Assembly (NCBI RefSeq): GCF_019923745.1
Contig: NZ_JAANOG010000001.1
Coordinates: 62,001-126,000, forward strand
Origin: Aquirufa aurantiipilula
GTDB taxonomy: Bacteria; Bacteroidota; Bacteroidia; Cytophagales; Spirosomataceae
DNA length: 64,000 nucleotides
Direction of reading: 5' to 3'
The notes beneath the pieces are model-generated. The model ran no database searches, had not been told where the DNA came from, and worked only from the letters and a program-made list of their open reading frames with translations. Positions 55,201 through 63,135 of the stretch are shown one piece after another. The position numbers and the translations under genes are program-made. Position 1 is the stretch's first letter; every line of letters starts with the position of its first letter.

Positions 55201-55688
55201 AACAACATTTTCAAACAAACAAGCAATATTCAGAGAAAATAAATAGTCGCTCTTGAATTTTTATTGGCTTTATATGTATTGAAATTTATCTGAAGCAAAT
55301 ACGCAATTGCTCAAAAGCTCAATGGCTCATTGCATTAAATTTTGCGCATTTGAAGGCAACAAAACAAGAAGTAGTGATGATGTAGCTAGAAGAAAAAAAC
55401 GACAACAAAATACAAGTATCAAAAATTTAATTTATCTTCGTTTTATCGTTCTTTATTGTTGCTGATTTGTAACTCAAGAAAGTCGAAATTTGATGAGTAG
55501 TTGCTCATTTGTTGCTCGAAATACTTCTTGAAAGTCACTGTTTACAAGGGTTTCAGCGTTTTTTGTTTCTTATCGTTTCATGTATCGGGAAGTAATTTCA
55601 TTTTATAAATTCCCGCTGCTTGGTAAATCTATACTAATTTTAATACTTGCAGTATAGTTTTAGGATTCAAATTATTATTCCATAGATT
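55201..55688. other. Long intergenic stretch before the rhuM remnant
   Basis: About 490 bp with no convincing ORF, RNA gene or terminator. It has scattered GCTCA/GTTGCTC repeats (for example near 55310-55330 and 55500-55520) and a CAAGAAAGTC/CTTGAAAGTC pair. It may hold remnants of a mobile element, but nothing is recognisable. Confidence 0.35.
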
Positions 55689-56717
55689 ATGCAAAGTAGC
55701 GATATCATATTTTACAGCACTCCAACGGGCCATGTGAATATTGAAGTAGTTTTTAATAACGAAACCTTTTGGCTTACCCAAAAAGCCATGGCAGAATTAT
55801 TTGGAGTAAAAGTACCAGCCATTAGTAAGCACTTAACTAATATTTATGCTGAAGGAGAATTAACTTCATCTACCACTATTTCCAAAATGGAAACTGTGGT
55901 AAATAGAGGTTTTAGAGGTGTAGTTTCTGAAAAATTAGATTTTTACAGTTTAGATGCCATTATAGCTGTAGGCTATCGAGTAAATAGCTTTCAGGCGACC
56001 CAATTTCGCATTTGGGCTACCCAAACCCTTAAAGAGTTTATAATCAAAGGCTTTGTGTTAGACGATGAACGTTTGAAACAAGGCAAACGCATTGGCAAAG
56101 ATTACTTTGATGAACTCTTGGAACGCATCCGTGAAATTCGTGCTAGCGAAAGGCGCTACTACCTTAAAATTACGGACATTTATGAGCAGTGCAGTATAGA
56201 CTAAAATAAGGATGCAGAAATAACACAATTGTTTTTTAAGACAGTTCAAAATAAATTACATTGGGCTATTACAGGCAAAACAGCAGCCGAACTAATAGCA
56301 CAAAGAGCCGATACCAGTAAACCTAATATGGGTTTAACCACTTGGAAAAATGCACCCACAGGCAAAGTATTAAAAGGTGATATAAGTACAGCAAAAAACT
56401 ATATGCAAGAAAAAGAAATAAAAGAGTTGGAACGTATCGTTACCATGTATTTAGATTTTGCCGAATTGCAAGCCGAAAGACAAATTCCAATGAATATGTC
56501 AGATTGGATAACCAAGTTGGATGCTTTTTTGCAATTTAATGAATATCAAATACTCAACGATGCTGGGAAAGTAAGTCATGAAGTAGCAATGAAACTGGTA
56601 GAAAAAGAGTTTGCCAAATTCAGGGTACTTCAAGATCAAAACTATGTAAGTGATTTTGAAAATCAAGTTAAAAAAGTAATTAACCCAACAAAATCTACTA
56701 TTAATAAAAATTTGTGA
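55689..56717 (+). pseudogene. rhuM: rhuM-family gene interrupted by one in-frame TAA
   Basis: The frame reads through both halves without shift: 171 codons, a TAA at 56202-56204, then continuous coding to 56717. The first half has the RhuM start NIEVVFNNETFWLTQKAMAE and RVNSFQATQFRIWATQTLKE. The second half resumes NKDAEITQLFFKTVQNKLHW, then SKPNMGLTTWKN, both RhuM hallmarks. The stop sits where relatives usually carry a tyrosine (IDY), so one TAT/TAC to TAA change explains it. The remaining sequence is undecayed, which suggests a recent event, a sequencing error or recoding. RhuM proteins are often found in genomic islands; their function is poorly known. Confidence 0.88.
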
Positions 56718-56768
56718 TGATATATAATTTTTAAATAATTGAATTAGTTTGCTTTAAAGTATAAATAT

Positions 56769-57203
56769 ATGTCCAGAATCAGCACCTATGTCAATTTTCC
56801 AGGAAATGCAGAAGCAGCATTTCTTTTTTATCAATCCATTTTCAAAACAGAATTTGTGAATGGAATTCAACGATTTGAGGAATTGCCCGTTGATGTGAAT
56901 CAACCTCCAATTCCAGAATCCATCAAGCAGCAGGTTTTACACATTGAATTACCTTTAATTAATAATCATACCTTAATGGCGAGCGATGCTCCGGCTGAAC
57001 TGGGTTTTACTGTTAGTACAGGAAACAATATGCATATTTGCGTAGAACCAGATAGTAAAGTAGAAGCTCAACGAATTTTTGATGGCTTGTCAGATAATGC
57101 TGTCATCACCATGCCCATTCAAGATATGTTCTGGGGAGCTTATTATGGTACCTTAATCGATCAGTTTGGAATCAATTGGATGATTTCGTTTACTGCTAAA
57201 TAG
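56769..57203 (+). CDS. VOC family protein (PhnB-like)
   Basis: 144 aa. Glyoxalase/bleomycin-resistance fold of the PhnB subgroup: RISTYVNFPGNAEAAFLFYQ at the start, then HIELPLINNHTLMASDAP in the middle, and DMFWGAYYGTLIDQFGINWM at the end, as in PhnB-like proteins. The function is unknown in this group; metal-dependent chemistry on small molecules is typical of the fold. It marks the return to core-like genes after the accessory stretch. Confidence 0.88.
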   Translation: MSRISTYVNFPGNAEAAFLFYQSIFKTEFVNGIQRFEELPVDVNQPPIPESIKQQVLHIELPLINNHTLMASDAPAELGFTVSTGNNMHICVEPDSKVEAQRIFDGLSDNAVITMPIQDMFWGAYYGTLIDQFGINWMISFTAK

Positions 57204-57243
57204 CCAAGCGACTTGACCATTTTTATTCCAAGAAAATAGACTC

Positions 57244-57921
57244 ATGCAATTTATCACCATTCGGTTTTTACATTTGGAGGGTTTTGTTCAAAAGCTTAAA
57301 GCATTTGCTTTGATGGGTAAAATAAGGAATGAACCTTGGAAAGCATCTGGCTTACTATTTGCCAAACAATTAGGCACTGGAGGAGGAAAGGGTTTTTCTA
57401 TTTGGCCAGATTGGGGTACTTACGCTTTTTTGGGCCTTTGGGATAGTGAAGAATCCGCACAGCAATTTTTTGAACAGGATGAACGATGGCGTAAATTTTC
57501 AGGATTAAGTCATTCGATTTCAGGATGGGATGCCACACCATGGAAAGGGCATGGTACTTGGAATAATTTACAACCCTTTGACTTTGAAGATGATCAAGAG
57601 CCTTGGAATGGTCCAGTGGCCGTTATTACACGTGCTAGTATTCGTCGTTCACAAGCTCTTCGTTTTTGGATGAATGTGCCATCCTCTAGCCGGGGGATTG
57701 AAAATCAAGCAGGGCTTATCTATGCCAAAGGAGTGGGAGAGGTGCCTTTATTCGAACAGGCTACCTTCAGTCTATGGGAAAATGTTCAAGCTTTAGATGC
57801 CTTTGCTTACCGTTCCCGTTCTCATGCACCTATGATTAAAAAAACACGGCAATATCAATGGTATTCAGAAGAGATGTTTGTAAGGATGAATACTAAGAAA
57901 ATTATAAATTATAAGTTATGA
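57244..57921 (+). CDS. Spheroidene monooxygenase-like (CrtA) protein
   Basis: 225 aa. Matches the CrtA family, haem-containing oxygenases that add oxo groups to carotenoids: FAKQLGTGGGKGFSIWPDWG, TYAFLGLWDSEESAQQFF, ENQAGLIYAKGVGEVPLFEQ and ATFSLWENVQALDAFAYR are family-like. It suggests carotenoid pigments, but no other crt gene is in the window, so the substrate is uncertain. The last eight codons (KKIINYKL) and the stop lie in an AT-rich inverted repeat, so the C-terminus may have been altered by it. Confidence 0.75.
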   Translation: MQFITIRFLHLEGFVQKLKAFALMGKIRNEPWKASGLLFAKQLGTGGGKGFSIWPDWGTYAFLGLWDSEESAQQFFEQDERWRKFSGLSHSISGWDATPWKGHGTWNNLQPFDFEDDQEPWNGPVAVITRASIRRSQALRFWMNVPSSSRGIENQAGLIYAKGVGEVPLFEQATFSLWENVQALDAFAYRSRSHAPMIKKTRQYQWYSEEMFVRMNTKKIINYKL

Positions 57922-58048
57922 ATTATAAATGAATCGTTAATTCAAAATGGAATAGATCCATTACTACTCTACCATTTACAATTATCTATCTCCTATTAAT
58001 AATCCTTAACCCGAAATCTATAATTTATAACCTATAACTTATAATTTT
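57898..58048. repeat. 33-nt imperfect inverted repeat spanning the crtA/glnK 3' junction
   Basis: Left arm 57898-57930 and right arm 58016-58048 are complementary over 33 nt with four differences, all transitions. They are separated by 85 bp. The left arm contains the crtA-like stop; the right arm contains two of the three bases of the glnK stop. Both arms are built from ATTATAA/TTATAAG words. This looks like a MITE-type or fold-back repeat, or a very AT-rich terminator for the two convergent genes. Confidence 0.7.
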
Positions 58049-58388
58049 ACCTTATTGCTTCCACACCTCTCGTTCTAGTTCGTATACGAATCGCATCTTG
58101 GACATCATAGATGAAAATTTTACCATCTCCTGTATTTCCTTCTGAGGCATTATCTAAAATAACATCAATGCATTTTTCAAGGTTTTCGTCGCTTACAACG
58201 CAAATAATCATCACTTTGGGAAGTAAAATCAAAGACTTCTCTGTACCACGGTAAATCTCTGAATAGCCTTGTTGTAATCCTGCTCCACGTACTGGAACTA
58301 CCGTCATACATGGTATATTGGCATCTATAAGCCCTTTTTGAATGGCTTTTAACTTAGATGGCTTAACGATCGCTTCTACTTTTTTCAT
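58047..58388 (-). CDS. glnK: P-II family nitrogen regulator
   Basis: 113 aa. Small trimeric signal protein that binds ATP/ADP and 2-oxoglutarate and gates AmtB. The T-loop is RGAGLQQGYSEIYRGTEKSL with Tyr46 at the usual uridylylation site. The B- and C-loop motifs are seen as EGNTGDGKIFIYDVQDAIRI and RTRTRGVEAI. It lies 18 bp after amtB and is surely co-transcribed. Confidence 0.95.
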   Translation of the reverse strand: MKKVEAIVKPSKLKAIQKGLIDANIPCMTVVPVRGAGLQQGYSEIYRGTEKSLILLPKVMIICVVSDENLEKCIDVILDNASEGNTGDGKIFIYDVQDAIRIRTRTRGVEAIR

Positions 58389-58406
58389 GTGTTTGTTCCT
58401 TTCAGC

Positions 58407-59648
58407 TTATTCAAATGTGGTATATGACTCTACTCCAAATTCCACAGCATCAATACCAGCAGATTCTGCTTTGTAACTTAATCGGATACCGATGGTGCTT
58501 TTTAGTAACTTAAATATCGCGAATGTCGCGCTAAAAGAAAAGATACTGATAATTCCAACTCCCATCAATTGAATCATCAATTGTTCACTTTGTCCCGTTG
58601 TAAATAATCCATTTTTCTCGGAAAAAAGGCCAACGGCAACTGTACCAAAAAATCCATTGATACCATGTACGGCAATTGCACCCACCGGATCATCGATTTG
58701 CATTTTGTCGATTAATACAACAGCCACATCCACTAATATACCGGCTACAAATCCAATGACTAAAGCACTTTCTGGACTTACCACATTACATCCAGCTGTT
58801 ACAGCTACTAATCCTGCTAAAACCCCATTGATAACCATCGTTATATCCACTTTCTTATAGCGTAAAAAAGTATACAACATGGTTGAAATACCTCCCATGG
58901 CTGAAGCTAAAAAGGTGTTGGTAGCTACTGATCCAATTAGATCCCATTTACCAACGGCGGCTAAGGTAGAACCAGGGTTAAAACCAAACCAACCAAACCA
59001 AAGTAAAAAGGCACCTACTGCAGATAATGTTAAATTATGTCCAGGAATAGCATTGATACTGCCATCCTCATTGTATTTTCCAATTCTTGGACCCAAAACA
59101 ATAGCACCAGCCAAAGCAGCAAAACCTCCCATGGCATGTACAGCAGCAGAACCAGCAAAATCGTTAAATCCCTTGAGTGCAAACCAGCCTTGTGGATTCC
59201 AAACCCAATGTGCGACAATAGGATATAAAAAAGCACAAAAAATGGTTACATATATAGCATAAGCCCACATTTTCATTCTTTCTGCTACCCCTCCCGAAAC
59301 AATGGAAATAGCCGCAATGGCAAATCCCATTTGAATAAACCAAAATAATTTATTGGAAATGGTGAGTCCTAAACCTAAATCTCCTAAATTGATTCCGAAA
59401 TCGAATAAACCTGTTCCGTAGGCAATACCAAATCCTACTACATAAAAGGCTATTCCGCCAAACATGATGTCGATCATGACCTTGGCAATGATACTAACTG
59501 CGTTTTTTGAACGGACAAAGCCTGCTTCTAATAGAGCAAAGCCTCCTTCCATTTGAAAAATGAGCGCTCCACAAAGGGCCACCCAGACAGTATCAATAGC
59601 ATGTGTAAGTTCGACTTGCTGAGCCGCAAGAGAAATGGTGTTATTCAT
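58407..59648 (-). CDS. amtB: Ammonium transporter AmtB
   Basis: 413 aa, about 11 membrane helices. The N-terminal signature VALCGALIFQMEGGFALLEA and VRSKNAVSIIAKVMIDIM are characteristic. The pore-lining histidines are in HAMGGFAALAGAIVLGPR and VHGINGFFGTVAVGLFSE, and the conserved LLWFGWFGFNPGS is present. It imports ammonium and is regulated by the downstream P-II protein. No consensus promoter was recognised upstream; a sigma-54-type site was not seen either. Confidence 0.96.
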   Translation of the reverse strand: MNNTISLAAQQVELTHAIDTVWVALCGALIFQMEGGFALLEAGFVRSKNAVSIIAKVMIDIMFGGIAFYVVGFGIAYGTGLFDFGINLGDLGLGLTISNKLFWFIQMGFAIAAISIVSGGVAERMKMWAYAIYVTIFCAFLYPIVAHWVWNPQGWFALKGFNDFAGSAAVHAMGGFAALAGAIVLGPRIGKYNEDGSINAIPGHNLTLSAVGAFLLWFGWFGFNPGSTLAAVGKWDLIGSVATNTFLASAMGGISTMLYTFLRYKKVDITMVINGVLAGLVAVTAGCNVVSPESALVIGFVAGILVDVAVVLIDKMQIDDPVGAIAVHGINGFFGTVAVGLFSEKNGLFTTGQSEQLMIQLMGVGIISIFSFSATFAIFKLLKSTIGIRLSYKAESAGIDAVEFGVESYTTFE

Positions 59649-59770
59649 GATTTTGTTTCTGTTTTTAACCTTATTTCTGCGAAATTATATTAAAATTTCG
59701 AAAACGACCTTATTTTTTAACCTTTAAAACAAAAATTTTACATTTTTTACCTAAAATCTATTTAAAAATT

Positions 59771-61693
59771 ATGTTGAAATTAAAATGTATTGCATTGGCA
59801 GTTTTTCTTCTGCAAGGCTTTAGCGTGTCTCTTACAGCTCAACAAGCTCACTTGATTCCGATTCCAGTTAAAGCTGAATATCCGCAAGGATTTTATAGTT
59901 TACCTAACCGAATTATCATTGCCGCTCCTAAATCAGAAGCGCTACAAGCCACGGTTAAAAACTTAACCGATCGATTGGAAAAGACAGCTATGCGTAAGGT
60001 TCAAATGCTTTGGGATGCTAGTTCACAAGCAGATTTGGCTCAAATTCGTTTGATATTATCAAAACAAGCTAATCCTACTCTAGGGAATGAGGGTTATACT
60101 TTGGCAGTAAATGCTAGAGGAATTGTGATAACTGCCAATAAACCTGCTGGTCTATTTTATGGAGTTCAGAGTTTATTACAATTAATGCCCAAAGAAATAG
60201 AGGCTAAACAAACGGTCATTAAGCAAACTTGGAAAGTTCCTTTTGCTCAAATAACGGATTATCCTCGTTTTGCTTGGAGAGGTTTAATGCTCGATGTAGC
60301 TAGGCACTTTTTTAATAAAGATCAAGTAAAGCAGTTCATTGATGAGATGGTGGCATATAAATACAACATTTTGCACTTCCATTTAACTGATGATGAAGGC
60401 TGGAGAGTAGAGATTAAATCTTTCCCTAATTTGACCAAAAAAGGAGCTTGGAATGTACCCAAAGTAGGTCGATTTACGGAGTTCTCTAAACCAGAACCCA
60501 ATGAACCACGTACTCAAGGGGGATTTTTCACCAAAGATGATATTAAGGACATTGTGGCATATGCCAAAGATCGTTTTGTGAATGTCATGCCAGAAATTGA
60601 TGTTCCTGGACACTCTATGGCTGCTATTGCTTCTTATCCTGAACTTTCATGTACTCCAGAAGCCGTGAATTATCAAGTGATTTCAGGTGAGCCTTTTATT
60701 GATTGGTCACATGGACATGCCGTAGCTTTGCAAGACAATACCTTATGTCCTGCTAATGAAAAAGTCTATACTTTCTTGGATAAAGTATTCACCGAAGTAG
60801 CCGAAATGTTCCCATTTGAATACATCCACATGGGTGGAGATGAATGTCCTAAAAATTATTGGGAGAAGAATCCTCAAATTTTAGCCATGATGCAGAAGGA
60901 GAATCTAAAAACACCTCAAGAAGTTCAAGCCTTTTTCACCCGTAGATTGGAAAAAATCATCACTTCCAAAGGGAAAAAAATGATGGGTTGGGATGAGATT
61001 TTAGAAGGAGGGGGCTTGCCTAAAAATACGGCTGTCATGTCTTGGAGAGGTATTGCTGGCGGAGTTCAAGCTGCTAAAGATGGTCATGAAGTGGTTATGA
61101 CCCCTAACAACCATGTCTATGTGGATTTAATGCAAGGTGATGCGGCCATAGAACCTCCTGTATATGAGACAGTTCGCTTACGGGATTCCTATGCATTTAA
61201 TCCGGTTCCTGAAGGTGTTGATGCTAAATTAGTTAAAGGTGGTCAGGCCAATTTATGGTCGGAGCAGTTATTTACTTACCGTCATTTGCAATACATGCTG
61301 TTTCCTCGTGCTTGGGCCGTTTCTGAAGCTTTATGGTCTCCGCAGGAAAACAGAAATTGGGATAATTTTGTAAGCCGTGTAGAGCATCATTTTGATCGTT
61401 TTGATCAGGCAGAAAAGAAATATGCACCCAGTATGTATGATGCAATTATCCAGGTTGGGAAAAATGAACAAGGTCAAATGTGGGTAGAACTTAGTACAGA
61501 AGTCAACCCTTTATCAGTTCATTATAGTTTTGATTACTCATATCCAGATAATTTTTATCCAGCTGCTTCAGGTAAAGTAATCATTCCTAAAGATGCCTTG
61601 GTGATGCGCATGATTTCTTACAGAGGAAAAGATAAAGTGGGTAGAATGATGTCAGTATCTATTGAAGATTTGAAAAAACGTTTAAAGAAATAA
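59771..61693 (+). CDS. Beta-N-acetylhexosaminidase, GH20
   Basis: 640 aa, exported: signal peptide of about 24 residues (ends SLTAQ). A GH20b-type N-terminal domain (NEGYTLAVNARGIVITANKP) precedes the catalytic barrel, starting near FAWRGLMLDVARHFFNKDQV. The catalytic Asp-Glu pair is Asp357-Glu358 in HMGGDECPKNYW. NILHFHLTDDEGWRVEIK and VMSWRGIAGG are further GH20 hallmarks. It removes terminal GlcNAc/GalNAc from chitin or glycan fragments in the periplasm. It is 4 bp before an esterase gene. Confidence 0.95.
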   Translation: MLKLKCIALAVFLLQGFSVSLTAQQAHLIPIPVKAEYPQGFYSLPNRIIIAAPKSEALQATVKNLTDRLEKTAMRKVQMLWDASSQADLAQIRLILSKQANPTLGNEGYTLAVNARGIVITANKPAGLFYGVQSLLQLMPKEIEAKQTVIKQTWKVPFAQITDYPRFAWRGLMLDVARHFFNKDQVKQFIDEMVAYKYNILHFHLTDDEGWRVEIKSFPNLTKKGAWNVPKVGRFTEFSKPEPNEPRTQGGFFTKDDIKDIVAYAKDRFVNVMPEIDVPGHSMAAIASYPELSCTPEAVNYQVISGEPFIDWSHGHAVALQDNTLCPANEKVYTFLDKVFTEVAEMFPFEYIHMGGDECPKNYWEKNPQILAMMQKENLKTPQEVQAFFTRRLEKIITSKGKKMMGWDEILEGGGLPKNTAVMSWRGIAGGVQAAKDGHEVVMTPNNHVYVDLMQGDAAIEPPVYETVRLRDSYAFNPVPEGVDAKLVKGGQANLWSEQLFTYRHLQYMLFPRAWAVSEALWSPQENRNWDNFVSRVEHHFDRFDQAEKKYAPSMYDAIIQVGKNEQGQMWVELSTEVNPLSVHYSFDYSYPDNFYPAASGKVIIPKDALVMRMISYRGKDKVGRMMSVSIEDLKKRLKK

Positions 61694-61697
61694 AATC

Positions 61698-62474
61698 ATG
61701 AAAAAAATACTTTTCCTTGTATGTGCCCTTTTGATTAGTATAGGGGTATTTTCACAAGCTAAATTTGAAAAAAGAGAAGTCGCTTTTGGCCCAGACCAGA
61801 CTTTGCCTTATCAAATTCTTTATCCTTCCAATATGGAAAAAGGTAAGAAATATCCCGTTATTTTGTTTTTACATGGTGCGGGTGAACGAGGAAGTGATAA
61901 TGAAAAACAGTTGACTCATGGTTCAAAACTGTTTTTGGATTCTAATAATCAATCTACGTATCCTGCGATCATTATTTTTCCACAGTGTCCAGCTAATTCG
62001 TATTGGTCAACGGTCAAAATTGATCGTAATACCAAACCAACAACTTTTGTATTTGAATATCCTAAAGAACCCAATTGGCCATTAGCTGCGGCTGTCGGCA
62101 TAGTTAAAAGTTTAGTCAAGGAAAAAGTGGCTGACAAGAAGCGCTTGTACATCATGGGACTATCCATGGGGGGAATGGGCACTTTTGAGGCTATTTCTAG
62201 AAATCCAAAAATGTTTGCTGCAGCGGCACCTATTTGTGGAGGAACTGACTTACATTTTGTGAAAAAGTATGCCAAAAGATTACCATTGTGGGTATTTCAT
62301 GGAGATGCGGATGCCGTTGTACCTGTTCGTCATTCTCGTGAAGCGGTTGCAGCTTTAAAAGAAGCAGGAGGAAATCCAAAGTACACTGAATATCCAGGAG
62401 TCAATCATAATTCTTGGGATAATGCCTTCAAAGAACCAGAGTTATTTTCTTGGATGTTTTCGCACAAAAAATAA
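61698..62474 (+). CDS. Secreted alpha/beta-hydrolase (dienelactone hydrolase/prolyl oligopeptidase-like esterase)
   Basis: 258 aa with a signal peptide (about residues 1-19, ending GVFSQ). An alpha/beta-hydrolase with oxyanion region ILFLHGAGERGSDNEKQL, nucleophile Ser156 in YIMGLSMGGMGTFEA, acid in FHGDADAVVPVRHS, and His in YPGVNHNSWDNAF. The family includes feruloyl and acetyl esterases and PHB-depolymerase-like proteins. Its position right after a hexosaminidase suggests deacylation of a glycan, as an inference. Confidence 0.88.
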   Translation: MKKILFLVCALLISIGVFSQAKFEKREVAFGPDQTLPYQILYPSNMEKGKKYPVILFLHGAGERGSDNEKQLTHGSKLFLDSNNQSTYPAIIIFPQCPANSYWSTVKIDRNTKPTTFVFEYPKEPNWPLAAAVGIVKSLVKEKVADKKRLYIMGLSMGGMGTFEAISRNPKMFAAAAPICGGTDLHFVKKYAKRLPLWVFHGDADAVVPVRHSREAVAALKEAGGNPKYTEYPGVNHNSWDNAFKEPELFSWMFSHKK

Positions 62475-62481
62475 TTAAATT

Positions 62482-63135
62482 ATGCTATTAAGCATCTTAT
62501 TATACCTCCAGGTTGCCTTATTACCTGGAGGTATTTTTAATGTATCTGGGGCATCAACGGCCTCAACAACAAACTATTTATTGGTGAAAAAGGGCTATGT
62601 AATGTCCTATGACGGAGTGCAAGGGAAAGCAAATTGGGTAGCTTGGACCTTAAGTGCAACTGATATCGGAGATGTGCCAAGATCCAATCGATTTAAGCAA
62701 GATGAAGACTTGCCCAGGCAGTTTAAAAGGATTGATGCGGATGATTATAAATACAGTGGATACGACCGTGGTCATTTGTGCAATTCAGAAGATCGATCCT
62801 CCAGTTTCTATCTCAATACGGAAACCTTTCTGATGTCGAACATGATCCCCCAGACTCCTGAATTAAATCGGGGTCCATGGGAGCGTTTAGAAGCCTATTG
62901 TAGAAAATTGGCTAAAAGAGGACAAAAACTAACCATTTATGCTGGAGGAATCGGAGTAATAGATAAAATTGGGAATGAAGTAGTAATCCCTAAATATTGT
63001 TGGAAAGTGGTTATCAGTCCCGACAAAACTTGGTATCTCTTATTTCCTAATTCGCATGATTTACACCCCAATTGGCAAACCTTTGCCACTTCTAAAACGA
63101 CCTTGGAAAAAATGACAGGATTACGATTCCCTTAG
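62482..63135 (+). CDS. DNA/RNA non-specific endonuclease (secreted, NUC1 family)
   Basis: 217 aa. The active-site motif is Asp95-Arg-Gly-His98 in YSGYDRGHLCNSEDRS, with the metal-binding Asn in NMIPQTPELNRGPWERLE. A hydrophobic N-terminus (MLLSILLYLQVALLPGG) could export it; nuclease homology begins about residue 31. The first 20 codons contain a perfect terminator-like hairpin, so either the start is further downstream (GTG/TTG near codons 33-34, Met41) or expression is attenuated. It is 7 bp after the esterase gene and likely salvages extracellular nucleic acid. Confidence 0.88.
   Translation: MLLSILLYLQVALLPGGIFNVSGASTASTTNYLLVKKGYVMSYDGVQGKANWVAWTLSATDIGDVPRSNRFKQDEDLPRQFKRIDADDYKYSGYDRGHLCNSEDRSSSFYLNTETFLMSNMIPQTPELNRGPWERLEAYCRKLAKRGQKLTIYAGGIGVIDKIGNEVVIPKYCWKVVISPDKTWYLLFPNSHDLHPNWQTFATSKTTLEKMTGLRFP
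62502..62538 (+). terminator. Perfect hairpin plus T-run inside the nuclease signal-peptide codons
   Basis: A 12-bp perfect stem ATACCTCCAGGT (62502-62513) / ACCTGGAGGTAT (62523-62534), 9-nt loop, then T62534-62538. It has every feature of an intrinsic terminator for the GH20-esterase pair, yet lies 20 bp into the next open reading frame. Confidence 0.75.

Noticed and set aside
55201-55688. Possible tRNA or small ORF in the long gap
   Set aside because: No cloverleaf or TPsiC-like motif seen; short frames lack any recognisable protein pattern.
56229-56717. Second half of rhuM as an independent gene
   Set aside because: It is in the same frame as the first half and continues the RhuM alignment directly after the stop codon; its apparent start lies in the middle of a conserved segment.
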